DNA of 64,000 bases from assembly GCF_024464595.1 (NCBI RefSeq), contig NZ_JANHAW010000003.1, forward strand, positions 124,001-188,000, in the 5' to 3' direction. Positions 8,351-18,500 of the stretch are shown here, one piece after another (the stretch's first letter is position 1; every line of letters starts with the position of its first letter). This DNA is from Halobellus litoreus. Its GTDB lineage: Archaea > Halobacteriota > Halobacteria > Halobacteriales > Haloferacaceae. The translations under genes were made by a program, and so were the position numbers. The notes beneath the pieces are model-generated. The model was not told the origin of the DNA and made no database searches. It saw only the letters and a list, made by a program, of their open reading frames with translations.

Positions 8351-10141
8351 ATGTATCATCTCAGTGTGAACGTACGTATCGTTCCACCCACGGGTGACAG
8401 CGAGGACGGGGACCGGCCGTCGCGGGACGACGGACCGGCCCGACTGGGACGCAAAGGCGACATCGACCGCTCGGAATCGGTCGATGTCTCGGAGTATCCG
8501 CTGGTCGACATCCACGTCAACGTCGACACCGAGGACACCAGCGAACTCGACGAAGAACACTTTACCGTGTATCAGGAGGGCGAGCGGACTCCGATCCGGG
8601 ACTTCGATTTCAGGGCGTCGGCCCTCGATCTCGTGTTCGTCTTCGACGACACCGGCAGTATGTACGACGAGATCGACGGCGCGAAACGGGGCGTGACGAA
8701 GTTGACGACGGCCATCGCAGACCGGGGCATCGACGCCAGGTACGGCCTCGTTTCGTTCAAGGACGCCCCGGAGGTGGACCAGGGGCTGACGAGCGATCCC
8801 ACCGAACTGAAGTCCGCGGTGAACGACCTGGAAGCCAGCGCCGGCGGCGACGCTCCCGAGGCGAACTACGACGCCATCGAGACGGCGCTCGGACTCGACC
8901 TCCGCGACGAGGCGACGACGGTGTTCGTCGACATCACCGACGCCTCGTCACACTACCAGGGCGACGGCAGCGGCTTCTCCGACTACACGCGCGAGGAAGT
9001 CGCCGCGGACCTGAACCGGCGGGACGTGACCTTCGTCGCGGTCGCTCCGGACGAGTTCGGCAGCGCGGACGGCCCCGGGAGCGTCAAAGGTCTCGCGGGC
9101 GACGCCGGTGGTCTCTGGACCGACATCGACGAAGAGGAGTTCGACTGGGTGCTCGATCGCATCATCGCGCTGCTGGTCGGGACGTACGTTCTCACGGTCC
9201 ACACCTGCACGCCGCCGGGGGAGGACTGGTCGGTCACCGTCGAGTTCGACCACCCCCGATTCGGCTCCGGGTCGGATTCGAGTTTCATCTCCGTCCCCGG
9301 TCACGAGACGCTCCCGCCGGAGTGCGAGGAAGACGAGCTCACGGCGGGAACCGCGGTCGACGAGCGGCCGGAAGATCGGGTCCGCGATCGCGACCGCGCC
9401 GCCGTCGACGAACGACCCGAAGACCGGATTCGAGACCGCGACCGCGGCGCGGTCAAAGAGCGCTCCGACGACGATAGCGGTGCCGAGTCCGACGAGGACA
9501 CGTCAGAGGACGCCACTCCGCTCGTGATGGAGATCGACGACGAGGAGCCGCCCGTCGGCGCGCCAGTCTCGGTCACCGTGCGCGGCCCCTCGGGCAGAAT
9601 CGAGGGCGCGGTTCTCGAAGCACGGGAGCAGCGGGCCGAGACCTCTTCCCGCGGCACGGCCACGCTCCGCTTCGAAGAGTCGGGACCGGTCGAACTCCGG
9701 GTGGACAGCTCCGACCCGGCCCACGCACCGAATGCCAAGACGCTCACGGTCGGCGGTGCGGCACCGACCGAAGACGACGAATCCGGCGACGACGAGGTCA
9801 CGGACGCGGATGTGACGGACGAGGTCACGAGGGAAGACGCCGAGTCCGGCGACGACGCGGCCGCCGGCGGTGACGACGAGGACGACCCGATCCCAGTCGT
9901 TCTGGAACCGAGCAGTGTCACTGTCGACGTGGGCGCCGAAGTCTCAGTCACGGTTCGGGACCGTACCGGTTCGAGGGTCGCGAACGCGACGCTCGAAACC
10001 GACCGTGGCCACGCGGCGGTCACCGACTCGCGGGGCGAGTGTCAGTTCGAGTTCGATCGGACTGGCGAGGTCACGGTCGAACTCGTCGACACCGAGAGCG
10101 GCGCTCACGAGTCGGCGACGACCCGTATCGACGTGGTGTAG
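8351..10141 (+). CDS. von Willebrand factor A domain protein with two Ig-like domains
   Basis: A 596-residue protein with no signal peptide. A vWA domain spans about residues 90-290, with the metal-site (MIDAS) motif DDTGSM in VFVFDDTGSMYDE and a supporting Thr/Asp in FVDITDASS. A repeated charged linker follows (ERPEDRVRDRDR and ERPEDRIRDRDR, about 335-375), then two Ig-like beta domains (about 390-470 and 515-596) separated by an acidic stretch. These beta domains have the pattern VTVRDRTGSRVANATLETD, also found in the J-like proteins at 20405 and 22588. A GTG at 8366 is an alternative start. With the FtsZ-like and GTPase genes it matches a predicted membrane-remodelling system in which a vWA protein is a fixed component. 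Confidence 0.85.
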   Translation: MYHLSVNVRIVPPTGDSEDGDRPSRDDGPARLGRKGDIDRSESVDVSEYPLVDIHVNVDTEDTSELDEEHFTVYQEGERTPIRDFDFRASALDLVFVFDDTGSMYDEIDGAKRGVTKLTTAIADRGIDARYGLVSFKDAPEVDQGLTSDPTELKSAVNDLEASAGGDAPEANYDAIETALGLDLRDEATTVFVDITDASSHYQGDGSGFSDYTREEVAADLNRRDVTFVAVAPDEFGSADGPGSVKGLAGDAGGLWTDIDEEEFDWVLDRIIALLVGTYVLTVHTCTPPGEDWSVTVEFDHPRFGSGSDSSFISVPGHETLPPECEEDELTAGTAVDERPEDRVRDRDRAAVDERPEDRIRDRDRGAVKERSDDDSGAESDEDTSEDATPLVMEIDDEEPPVGAPVSVTVRGPSGRIEGAVLEAREQRAETSSRGTATLRFEESGPVELRVDSSDPAHAPNAKTLTVGGAAPTEDDESGDDEVTDADVTDEVTREDAESGDDAAAGGDDEDDPIPVVLEPSSVTVDVGAEVSVTVRDRTGSRVANATLETDRGHAAVTDSRGECQFEFDRTGEVTVELVDTESGAHESATTRIDVV

Positions 10142-10205
10142 GCGGATTCTCGCTCTGGTGGGCTCCCGCGCGATCCGAAACGGTTGCGTTCCGCGCCCCG
10201 GACTC

Positions 10206-13200
10206 TCAGCCGAATACGCTGACCACGTAGCCGACGAGAGCGAGAAAGAGCAATGCTGCGCCGCCGATAGCGAGCCGAAGCTGAGTGGCCCACTGCGGTC
10301 CCGCCTCGAGTGCCGCCGCTGCGAAGAGGAGCCCGCCGGCAACCGCGGCGACGACGGCCACCTTCAGGTAGCTCCTACGGCCGACATCGTCAGTCTCGGC
10401 GTTGCCGGTCTTATCCGGATTCTCTGCCCGTTCAGTCTGCGCCTTCCCCGCTGACCCAGCCGTCCGATTGGCGTCAGTCCCTCCACCGGGTCCAGTGTCC
10501 GTGGTCCGGCGGGCCTGCTGGTCCGCGGACCCTTCCGGCACAGCTCCCGATGTGGTGGTTCGAGATCCGGTCTGAGACGCGTCTCCGGTCGGTTCGGCGA
10601 TCGAACCCTTGGTTTTTCTCGCTCCTCCGGGTTCCCCGGGACCGTCCGCTCCGTTCTCGACTTCGTCGCGATCAGCCGCCCCGTTGGCTGCTTCGCCACG
10701 GTCGGTCCCGTCTCCATCCCGTCCCGGCTCGTCGGCGGAATCCGAATCCTCGGAGCGGTCGCCTCTCGACGTCCAAAGCCGGTAGCTCACTCCCGAGGCG
10801 ATGCCCACGAGCAGCAGGACTGGAGCGGCGCTGACGACCGCTTCTCCGACCCCGAGCAACGTTCCGGCGTAGTCGCTGAAGTTCGTGAGCAGCGCGTACA
10901 GGACGAGCGCGAACAGGCCCCCGAGAGACGTACCGAGTACGACTCCGACTCCGAAGCGCTTCGTCCGTCGCGACTCCGCCTCGCTCTTCGAGCGTAACTG
11001 GAGCTTGACTCCCTCGACTTGCTCGAAGACCCGCTCCTCGACGATCGACGGGAAGTCGCTCGGGCCGTCCCAGTGGTCCTCCGGCACGCTCGCGTGATAC
11101 TCGTGTAGTTCGGCGAGGAGCGATCCGGGGTCGGTCTCCCTATCGCCGAGCGCGTCCGTCGAGACGGACCCGCCGGGAGCGCCGCGCAGAAGCCGCTTCA
11201 GAGACGACGCCACGGGAATCAGTCTGCCGGCCGCGACTCCCGCGCCGACGAGGACGATGCCGACGGCGACGCCGACGAGGATCGACTGCGACAGCGAGAC
11301 GCTGAGGTCGCCGAGATACGGTTCTACGAGCGACGATCCGAGAAACGACACCGTCGATTGACCGCCCAACGCCGAGAACGCGCCCCCGGCCAGCCCGCTC
11401 CACGCGAGATACCCGACTCCCGCGATGGCGGCCACGAGGAACAGCACGGTCGCCGTGAACGCCAGTTCCTCGTTGGCACGGCGGTTAGGATCGCCATAAC
11501 TGACCAGCAGATCCCGTTCCGCGGCCGCCTCGGTGTTCAGCGCCGCCGCGAGCGCCCGCTGCCGGTTCCGGCCGGCGAATCGGCCGGTGACGTCGTCCCG
11601 AAGCGTTGTTAGCTGCCGTCTGAACGCTTCGACCCCCTCGCGAAACCGGGCGTAATCGAGCCGAACCTTGGACTCGGCGACTGGTTCGACCGGTGCGTCG
11701 GTGATCCCCGGCTGGATGACGGCGTCGACGTCGTCGACGGCCTCGATTCGGCCGTTGCCACAGATCGCGATCGAGGCGTTCCCGTCGGTCTGGCCGTACA
11801 CGTACTGGAAGAGCTGAATCGCGTCGTACCGGTTTCTCGTCCCGAAGTAGATGGACCCCCCGCGGAGTATCTGTCGGCGCTCTTCGGCGCTCAGATCCGG
11901 TTCCAGCACCTCCGCATCGAGCAGTTCGTTGTACGTGGTCTGCTTGCCGCCGACCGATTCGAGGACGTCCCAGCCCGCCTCGTCGACGAGCCACCGCTCG
12001 ACGGCCTCTTTGAACCCCTTCAGGAGCCGCCCGCCGCTCATACCGGGCGCCTCGTAGACGCCCATAACCTGCTGCGGCGCGTTCTCTTGGGCGTTGAAAT
12101 AACAGACGACGACGCCCGCTTCGGGCCGATACAGCAGGTCCAGATCCTCGTGGTAGTACTCGCGAACGCTCGCGTTCTCTCCCGCCGCGTCGCCGTGGGA
12201 GTCGTACTTCAGTTCTCCGGTCGGTCCGTCGTACACTCTGAGGCGAGCGTCGGGCGGCACGAGTGGCTCCGCGTCGCCCGTAGAACCTCTCCCTTCGGAC
12301 GCCGGCGACGTCGGTTCCTCGTCTGCTGCCTCGCTCCTCGCGGTCTGTTCGTCACCGCTCGTCGCCTCGCCGTCGGGCGAACCAGTCCGTGTCCCGTCTG
12401 CTGCGTCCCCCGTCCACTCGGTTTCGGAATGCCTGTTCGCCGGCAGTTCGGCGTCTGCTCCGTCACTGTCTGGGCCCGCGAACGGGTCCGGTTCCCGTTC
12501 GTCAATATCCGGTTCGTTCGAAACTGGTTCGTCGGACGTGGGATCGGTCTCCCCGCGCTCCGGCGTCGCGTTCTCCGCCCGCGACCGCTCGTGTTCTTCG
12601 ACCGGTTTCGACTCGTCACCCGCCGGGTCCGTCGCGCTCTCCTCGCCGGATCCGTCGTCGGCCGGACTCGGTTCTGTCTGGTTCTCCGCTCCGCCGACCG
12701 GATCGCTTCCGAGCTCATCGTCACGCCGCCGGCCCGCGTCACTGTCCGAACGGGGTTCTTTCGGCTCGGGTCGCTCCGGGGGTCCCGAGGAGGCGGCCGT
12801 CTCCTCGGCGGTCCGTCCGGTACCTTCCGGTTCCCCGCCGGCGACGTTCCCCGTTCGCTCTTCCGACTCGGACCGCTTCTCGTCGGGTTGCGACTGTGCC
12901 CCCTGGGGTTCGGTCGGCTTCCGTGGGCTCTCGGGGGCCGGTTCAGACGGCACGCCGTTAGGATGACCGGCCGCCGGTCCGTCCACGTCGGCCTGCTCGA
13001 ACGCCGAGGAGAAGGAGGGCTCACCGGCCTCCTCGCGGACGACAATCTGCACGTCTGCCGACGCCTTTCTGCTCGCGGGCGGCCGCTCCCGACTCACCAC
13101 GACGCTCCGGTCGTGGTTCTTCCTGACGTAGTTGAACACCCTGAAGCCCGCTTCGACCGTGGGGACTTCCACGATACTCGGCGAATCGGACGACTCGAAC

Positions 13201-13562
13201 CGCGCTCCGGTGACGTGTCTGTCGTCGCCGGGAAGAGAGCCCCTGCCGGTCTCCAGGACGCCGACCCGATTGCGGTTGTACTCCGTCCCCTTGTCGAATC
13301 TGAACGGGTACTCGTCGAGCCGCATACTGATGATCCGGGGCAGTTTCTTGAAGTTCGTGACGTTGGCGTCGACTTCGGTCTCCACGTAGAACGTCTCGAC
13401 GGCCCCCTCCGATCCACCGGCGGTCGCTTCGATTCGGAAGACGAGCGCGCTGTCCGGCTCGAAGTACAACTCGACGTCGTGCGCGTGAAACGACTCGATG
13501 CGCTCGTTCGGTTCCTCGGTCCGCAGGTTCTCGCCCGACGCCAGGTAGAGTTCGTCTTTCAT
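10206..13562 (-). CDS. Large multi-domain membrane protein, unknown family
   Basis: An 1118-residue protein with no family I recognise. Two related-looking N-terminal modules (about residues 1-190 and 435-690) are separated by a 240-residue acidic, Ser/Pro/Glu-rich linker that is surely disordered. About six membrane helices follow (near 702-722, 758-782, 870-893, 906-928, 1068-1088 and 1098-1117), with a second disordered linker at about 935-1055. The last two helices form a C-terminal hairpin. It ends convergent with the vWA gene (64 bp between stops) and starts 40 bp after the GTPase-like gene on the same strand, so the two are probably one operon. It may be a membrane scaffold for the island; that is inference. 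Confidence 0.75.
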   Translation of the reverse strand: MKDELYLASGENLRTEEPNERIESFHAHDVELYFEPDSALVFRIEATAGGSEGAVETFYVETEVDANVTNFKKLPRIISMRLDEYPFRFDKGTEYNRNRVGVLETGRGSLPGDDRHVTGARFESSDSPSIVEVPTVEAGFRVFNYVRKNHDRSVVVSRERPPASRKASADVQIVVREEAGEPSFSSAFEQADVDGPAAGHPNGVPSEPAPESPRKPTEPQGAQSQPDEKRSESEERTGNVAGGEPEGTGRTAEETAASSGPPERPEPKEPRSDSDAGRRRDDELGSDPVGGAENQTEPSPADDGSGEESATDPAGDESKPVEEHERSRAENATPERGETDPTSDEPVSNEPDIDEREPDPFAGPDSDGADAELPANRHSETEWTGDAADGTRTGSPDGEATSGDEQTARSEAADEEPTSPASEGRGSTGDAEPLVPPDARLRVYDGPTGELKYDSHGDAAGENASVREYYHEDLDLLYRPEAGVVVCYFNAQENAPQQVMGVYEAPGMSGGRLLKGFKEAVERWLVDEAGWDVLESVGGKQTTYNELLDAEVLEPDLSAEERRQILRGGSIYFGTRNRYDAIQLFQYVYGQTDGNASIAICGNGRIEAVDDVDAVIQPGITDAPVEPVAESKVRLDYARFREGVEAFRRQLTTLRDDVTGRFAGRNRQRALAAALNTEAAAERDLLVSYGDPNRRANEELAFTATVLFLVAAIAGVGYLAWSGLAGGAFSALGGQSTVSFLGSSLVEPYLGDLSVSLSQSILVGVAVGIVLVGAGVAAGRLIPVASSLKRLLRGAPGGSVSTDALGDRETDPGSLLAELHEYHASVPEDHWDGPSDFPSIVEERVFEQVEGVKLQLRSKSEAESRRTKRFGVGVVLGTSLGGLFALVLYALLTNFSDYAGTLLGVGEAVVSAAPVLLLVGIASGVSYRLWTSRGDRSEDSDSADEPGRDGDGTDRGEAANGAADRDEVENGADGPGEPGGARKTKGSIAEPTGDASQTGSRTTTSGAVPEGSADQQARRTTDTGPGGGTDANRTAGSAGKAQTERAENPDKTGNAETDDVGRRSYLKVAVVAAVAGGLLFAAAALEAGPQWATQLRLAIGGAALLFLALVGYVVSVFG

Positions 13563-13602
13563 CGTTCACTCCGGTGGTGCGTGGTCTGTGTGGTCGTCTC
13601 GG

Positions 13603-15411
13603 TCACTCGCCCATTCGATCCAGGAGCTCTTGGCTCCCGTGCAGCGGCAGTCTGCTGTCGGCGGTGTTCAGGTCGATTTCGAGTTCCTCGTCGCTCCCGA
13701 TCGGAGACGTGTTCTCGATGGGATAATACACCGGGACGAGGTCGTAGCTGTCCGTCGTGAGTTCGGAATCGCCGAACCGATCGTCGCCCGCGTTCAGGAA
13801 CTCCGCTTTGATGTGGCTCGCGAAGAGATCCCATCGGTCGAGGTGTCCGAACCCTCGGCTCGCCCCGTCCGAGAAGTAATCGTAGTCTTTGACTGCCAGA
13901 TCGGCGAACGTCGCGATGTAGAAGATGTCCGTGTCCAGGTACTGTTCCCCGTTGTCGATTCGGTGATACGTGTCCTGGTACGCACCGACGTCGCGCGGTC
14001 GGGTGAACGGCTCAACGCGCTCTTCGTCGTAGTCCGGTTCGATGTAGGGCGGGTTCGTTCCCCGCTCGAACGTCATGAACGCGTAATCCTCGAGCGGATA
14101 GAGCATCCCGATGCTATCGGCGTGCCAGACCATATCTTTCACCAGCTCCTCGACGATTTCGGCCTTCCCCATCCTCGCTTCGCCGACCGGCGTCTCGAAC
14201 GCCTCCATACTGTACGGATCCGTGCCGATGTGGTCTCGGTCTCCGAACCAGTCGACGTCGTACCACTCGCTGCCGGCGTCCTCCGCCCCCTCCGGAGTGG
14301 CGTTGTCGAGCAGATAGCGCGCGATGTCGAACACCTCTTCGATGTCGTCGGTCGCGACTTCCCCCGGGCTCTCGTGGGGGCTCAGTCCCTGGAGGTGGTC
14401 GCCGGCGTAATCGAGCGTCCGGATCGTCACCTTGCGCGGGAACAACACGCCGTGCTTGTAGCTGAACTCGAGCGGGAGCGCCTGGTTTTTCGGCGTCGAC
14501 GGGAACGCGTTCAAGCCGCCGTCGCCGAGGCGACTGCTGAGTTTCCGCAACGGTTCGCTCGGTTTCGCCGCCCGGCGCCCGCCGCTCATGTATCCCTCGA
14601 TGGAGTAGTCCAACCCCGCCATCAGGCTGGACTTCCCCGACCCGGTCGCACCGAGGACGATGATCTCCTTGTCGTAGAGGTTCGATCGGAACCGGTAGAT
14701 GGTTCCCAGGAACACCCCCGTCGCGAGGACGAAGGGGAGCGTCTCGCCGAGTTCGATCGAGAGGAACTGAAACGGCTGGAGCACGACCCGATCACCGAGG
14801 TACACGATCGGGCTGTCGTACTGGAATACCCGCTCGAACAACCCGACGCCGGCGATGATGCCGACGAGGTAGAAGACCCGCGGCATCGCCCGGTCGAACT
14901 CCCGGACCGACGCGTTCGGCCGCGACCGCGTCAGATCGTGATAGATACCGTTCGAGTCCCGTTTTAGCCCCCCGATCCCGATCCCCGAGAGGAACCCGCC
15001 AACCATCACGGCGGGCGACTGCGTCCAGTTGACGTACTCGACGAACACGCCCCGTTGCAGGAGTAGCGCCGCACCGATTGCCGTCACGCCGAGAAGCAGC
15101 ACGCCGTTCGTCTGCTTGTACTCGTCCAGCGAAATCAGAACGAAGAGCCCGATGAACAGGAACGACCCGAAGATGAATAGATCGTGCGGGTCGATACCGA
15201 GCACGTGGGCCGCCCCGTAGAATATGTGAAACGAGAGCCCGAGGGGCCGTTCGTTCCAGGCCTCCGCCAGCATCAAGAACACGCCCGCGCCGCTCACCAG
15301 CATCAGCGGCGTGAGGACGAAGAGAATCTTCAGTTCCCGCCTGTGAACCGGGGAGAGCCCCTGGAGCCGCCGCCAGGCGTCCCAAATGTCAACTCTTCCG
15401 ATTAGCGTCAT
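13603..15411 (-). CDS. Membrane-anchored P-loop GTPase-like protein
   Basis: A 602-residue protein. The N-terminal ~240 residues hold five to six membrane helices (around 28-48, 77-95, 103-120, 135-148, 178-195 and 224-240). The cytosolic part opens with a clear Walker A motif, VLGATGSGKSS (residues 254-261 GATGSGKS), followed by TLDYAGDHL (334-338 DYAGD), which fits a G3/Walker B-like D-x-x-G motif. No obvious NKxD is seen, so nucleotide specificity is uncertain. The arrangement fits the distinct GTPase of the predicted FtsZ-like/vWA membrane-remodelling system. It is transcribed divergently from the tubulin-like gene, with back-to-back leaderless promoters 131 bp apart. Confidence 0.8.
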   Translation of the reverse strand: MTLIGRVDIWDAWRRLQGLSPVHRRELKILFVLTPLMLVSGAGVFLMLAEAWNERPLGLSFHIFYGAAHVLGIDPHDLFIFGSFLFIGLFVLISLDEYKQTNGVLLLGVTAIGAALLLQRGVFVEYVNWTQSPAVMVGGFLSGIGIGGLKRDSNGIYHDLTRSRPNASVREFDRAMPRVFYLVGIIAGVGLFERVFQYDSPIVYLGDRVVLQPFQFLSIELGETLPFVLATGVFLGTIYRFRSNLYDKEIIVLGATGSGKSSLMAGLDYSIEGYMSGGRRAAKPSEPLRKLSSRLGDGGLNAFPSTPKNQALPLEFSYKHGVLFPRKVTIRTLDYAGDHLQGLSPHESPGEVATDDIEEVFDIARYLLDNATPEGAEDAGSEWYDVDWFGDRDHIGTDPYSMEAFETPVGEARMGKAEIVEELVKDMVWHADSIGMLYPLEDYAFMTFERGTNPPYIEPDYDEERVEPFTRPRDVGAYQDTYHRIDNGEQYLDTDIFYIATFADLAVKDYDYFSDGASRGFGHLDRWDLFASHIKAEFLNAGDDRFGDSELTTDSYDLVPVYYPIENTSPIGSDEELEIDLNTADSRLPLHGSQELLDRMGE

Positions 15412-15434
15412 TACACTCAGGAGTCACATTTCTG

Positions 15435-15445
15435 TATTATAAATA
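15435..15445 (-). promoter_or_regulatory. TATA promoter for the GTPase-like gene
   Basis: Read on the minus strand, the element is TATTTATAATA. It lies about 29 bases before the ATG at 15409-15411, as expected for a leaderless transcript. It probably drives 13603-15411 and 10206-13562. Confidence 0.6.
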
Positions 15446-15505
15446 CTATGGAAGGGGTACAGTCCGCTGTGAGCCGAGTTTCGGCTGACTTGTCAGAAGT
15501 TAGTC

Positions 15506-15518
15506 CGAATTTTTTATC
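15506..15518 (+). promoter_or_regulatory. BRE/TATA promoter for the tubulin-like gene
   Basis: The sequence cgaattttttatc joins a BRE-like CCGAA to a T-rich TATA element. Its centre is about 27 bases before the ATG at 15542, again a leaderless arrangement. Confidence 0.6.
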
Positions 15519-15541
15519 AATGAGTCAGGCAAGCAATCGGT

Positions 15542-18500
15542 ATGGACCCGACTGAGCGATTCAACGTCCCCGACACCATCGTTGGGATCGGTGGTGCGGG
15601 GAAGGAAGTCGTCTTTCAGATGATGTCCGTCCGGGACCCCGACGACGAGGACGGAGATCACAACGAGTGGATTATGCGGGAGGTGATGGAACCGGGCGAC
15701 GGCAGCGAGGGTGTCCCCAACGAGTTGCTGCAGGCCTTCGTCGTCGAGACCGAACAGGAACAGGTGAAAATCGACGTGCCGCGATGCAACCGGATCAACG
15801 ACCGCATCGGGGAGATGGCCGAATCCTACGACACCGCCGTCTACGAGCCCGAAATCAACTACATCAACGTCGTCGAAGGGGCCGACGTCGCTGGACACGA
15901 ACTGGTGAGCGAGTCCGTCATCAACGACTTTGCGGCGAACACGAACCTGAATTGCTGGTGGTTCGGCGGCGACGACATCGACACCAAAGAGAACTACTCC
16001 AACGGCGTCGTTCGGCGTCGGGCGCTCGGGAAGGGGCTCTACTACGCCAGCCGTGCGGGGCCGGACCCGATCCACGAACTGGTCCGCGCGGCCGACTCCG
16101 GCACCCACGTCGACATCGTCGTCGGCCTCGGCGGCGGCACGGGATCGGGGATCTTCCTCGACCTCGCCCGGGCGCTCGAAAACGACGCGGACGTCGAGGT
16201 CACGCTCTTCGGAATCATCCCCAAAAGCGACGAGGACACCGACATCAAGGCCAACGCCTACGCCGCGCTCTCGGAACTGGAGTACCTCTCGCTCACCGAC
16301 CAGAACCCGTTCAGAAACATCGTCCTGCTTCCCTACGGCCCGGCCGAGGACGACACCGGTTTCGACGAAGCCGTCGTCAACGCCATCCTGGCGCACTGTA
16401 ACACCCGCGGAACGAACATCCCTCGAAAGCTCAATCCAGACAAGACGGCGGGCCCGGCCCCCTACGCCCCGTTCACGGTCGCGGTGCCGCAGGTCATCCG
16501 ATTCGACGCTCCCGGGATCAAGAAGTCCCGGGAGAACTTCTCCACGTACGCGACCGAACACGACTCGATCCGCGAAACCGAACTGTCCCTGTACGAGGAC
16601 GTCGTCTCGTTCCTCTCGGACTACCACGAGAGCGTCTACGAGGAGTACGATCAGTACGGCTCCAGCGACGGCTACCGGCTTCGCGAGGAGGAACTGGACG
16701 ACCTCCACGAGCGGATCGACGAGGTCGAGTCGCTGGTGCAACTCGACGACCTGGCGCGCTCGGGCTACGACGCGGCTCCGGACATCGCCGCGGAACTCGA
16801 CTCGCTGCGAAACGACGACATCCTCGCGAACCCCGACTTCGACGAGGACGATCACGAGGAGCGAAAGCGCGCGGTCGTCAACGAACTGCCGGACACCTTC
16901 GTCGAGGGCAACTTCGGTCGACCGCCGGGCGGCTTCGACCGCTCGGAGGACGAGGAGCTCTACGACCTGGTGACACAGGCGCTGGAGACCGTCCGCGAGC
17001 GGCGCGAACTGTTCAAAGCCAAGAATATGCTCGATTCGGGGATCGAGCAGGACGGCATCGAAGCCGCACTCAACACGCGGAGTAAGGGCACGCCGGAACG
17101 ACGAAAGGTCAAGGCGGAACTCGACGACGCCAACCGGTCGCTCTCGGTGCTCCGCGACAGGAAGCACGACTACGAACTGGGCGAGGCGTTGGCGACCGCG
17201 GAACTCGCGGACGCCATCGACGCCTGGGAACGGAACTACGACGAGACCGTCTCCGAACTCATCAGCCTCCAGGAGAACTACGCGCGGATCGACGAGCTGT
17301 TGACGGACCTCGACAACGCGATCAACTCCGCGGCGACCGCGGTTCGAGACCCCGATTCAGATCAGGTCCGCATCGAGAAACTGAACTTCGACGAGTTCGG
17401 CGAACTCAACGCCAAACTCTCCGAGGTCGGACTCAGCGAACTCTCCTCCGGTGAGATTCAAAACTCCGTTCTCAACCTCCGCAAGGCGCGGCAGGCGTGG
17501 CTCGACGCCGAAAACAAGGAGGGGGTCCTCGACCGGATCGGCGCGATGTTCGAGAACACCGACCCCTCGAACCGGTACTCCGACGCACGGCGCGAGATCA
17601 AGCCCGACATCTACGAGGTCGCCGACTGGGGTCCCGACACGAACGACTTCTACGTCCAGGTGAAGGCCGACCCCGTCGCGGCGGTGCAGCAGGAACTGGA
17701 GAACCATCGCGACACGCTGATTCAGAACCTCCTCGACTCCTTGGAGGAGTACATCGAGCGTCCGACCACCTCGCTCTCGGAGATCGTCGACCGCGCGGAA
17801 AGCGGCGACTTCCGCGCCGAAGACCTCGACCTCGACGACGCCGACCGGGGCCGAATCGAGCTCAACGACGTCGAGAATCTGACGGCGCTTCCCGCCCTCG
17901 GTGCCGACCCCTACGACTTCGAGTCGGCGTTGGATTCGGCGCTGCACGAGTCGGACGCGACGCGATCGCAGAGCCTGATCCACGACCTGACAGAAGAGTC
18001 CGAAGACGACACCAACGCCGTCTACGACGCGTTTTACGCCGCGTACGTCGAACCCTTCGCCGCCGCCAGAGAGAACGCGGAGGCGAAACTGGAGCGGCAG
18101 CGGACGGTCCGTGACAAGTACTCGGCGCTTGACGGGGTTCTCGAAACGGGGATCAAACTGACGAAACTCTACGAGGATCGGATGGAGCCGGACGACATCC
18201 CCGAGAGCACCGAAGGCTCCGTCGAGAGCGGCCCGTACGTCAAGATGAAGAGCGCGCAGGACCGCGGCGCGCTGCTCGGACGGCCCGACATCGACGAGGC
18301 CGGACTGTGGGACACCGAACAGAGCTACATCCGGACGTATATCCGCGACGTCGCCGAACTGGTCGACCGACAGTCGGAGTACCTCCCGCTCGCCCACAGT
18401 TCCATCAGCCACAGCGAGGCCGCCAATCCGAACTACAACCAGTTCGCGATCGCGCCGGTCTATATGAGCCGGATGTTCGAAGATCCGCGTTCGAAGGGCG

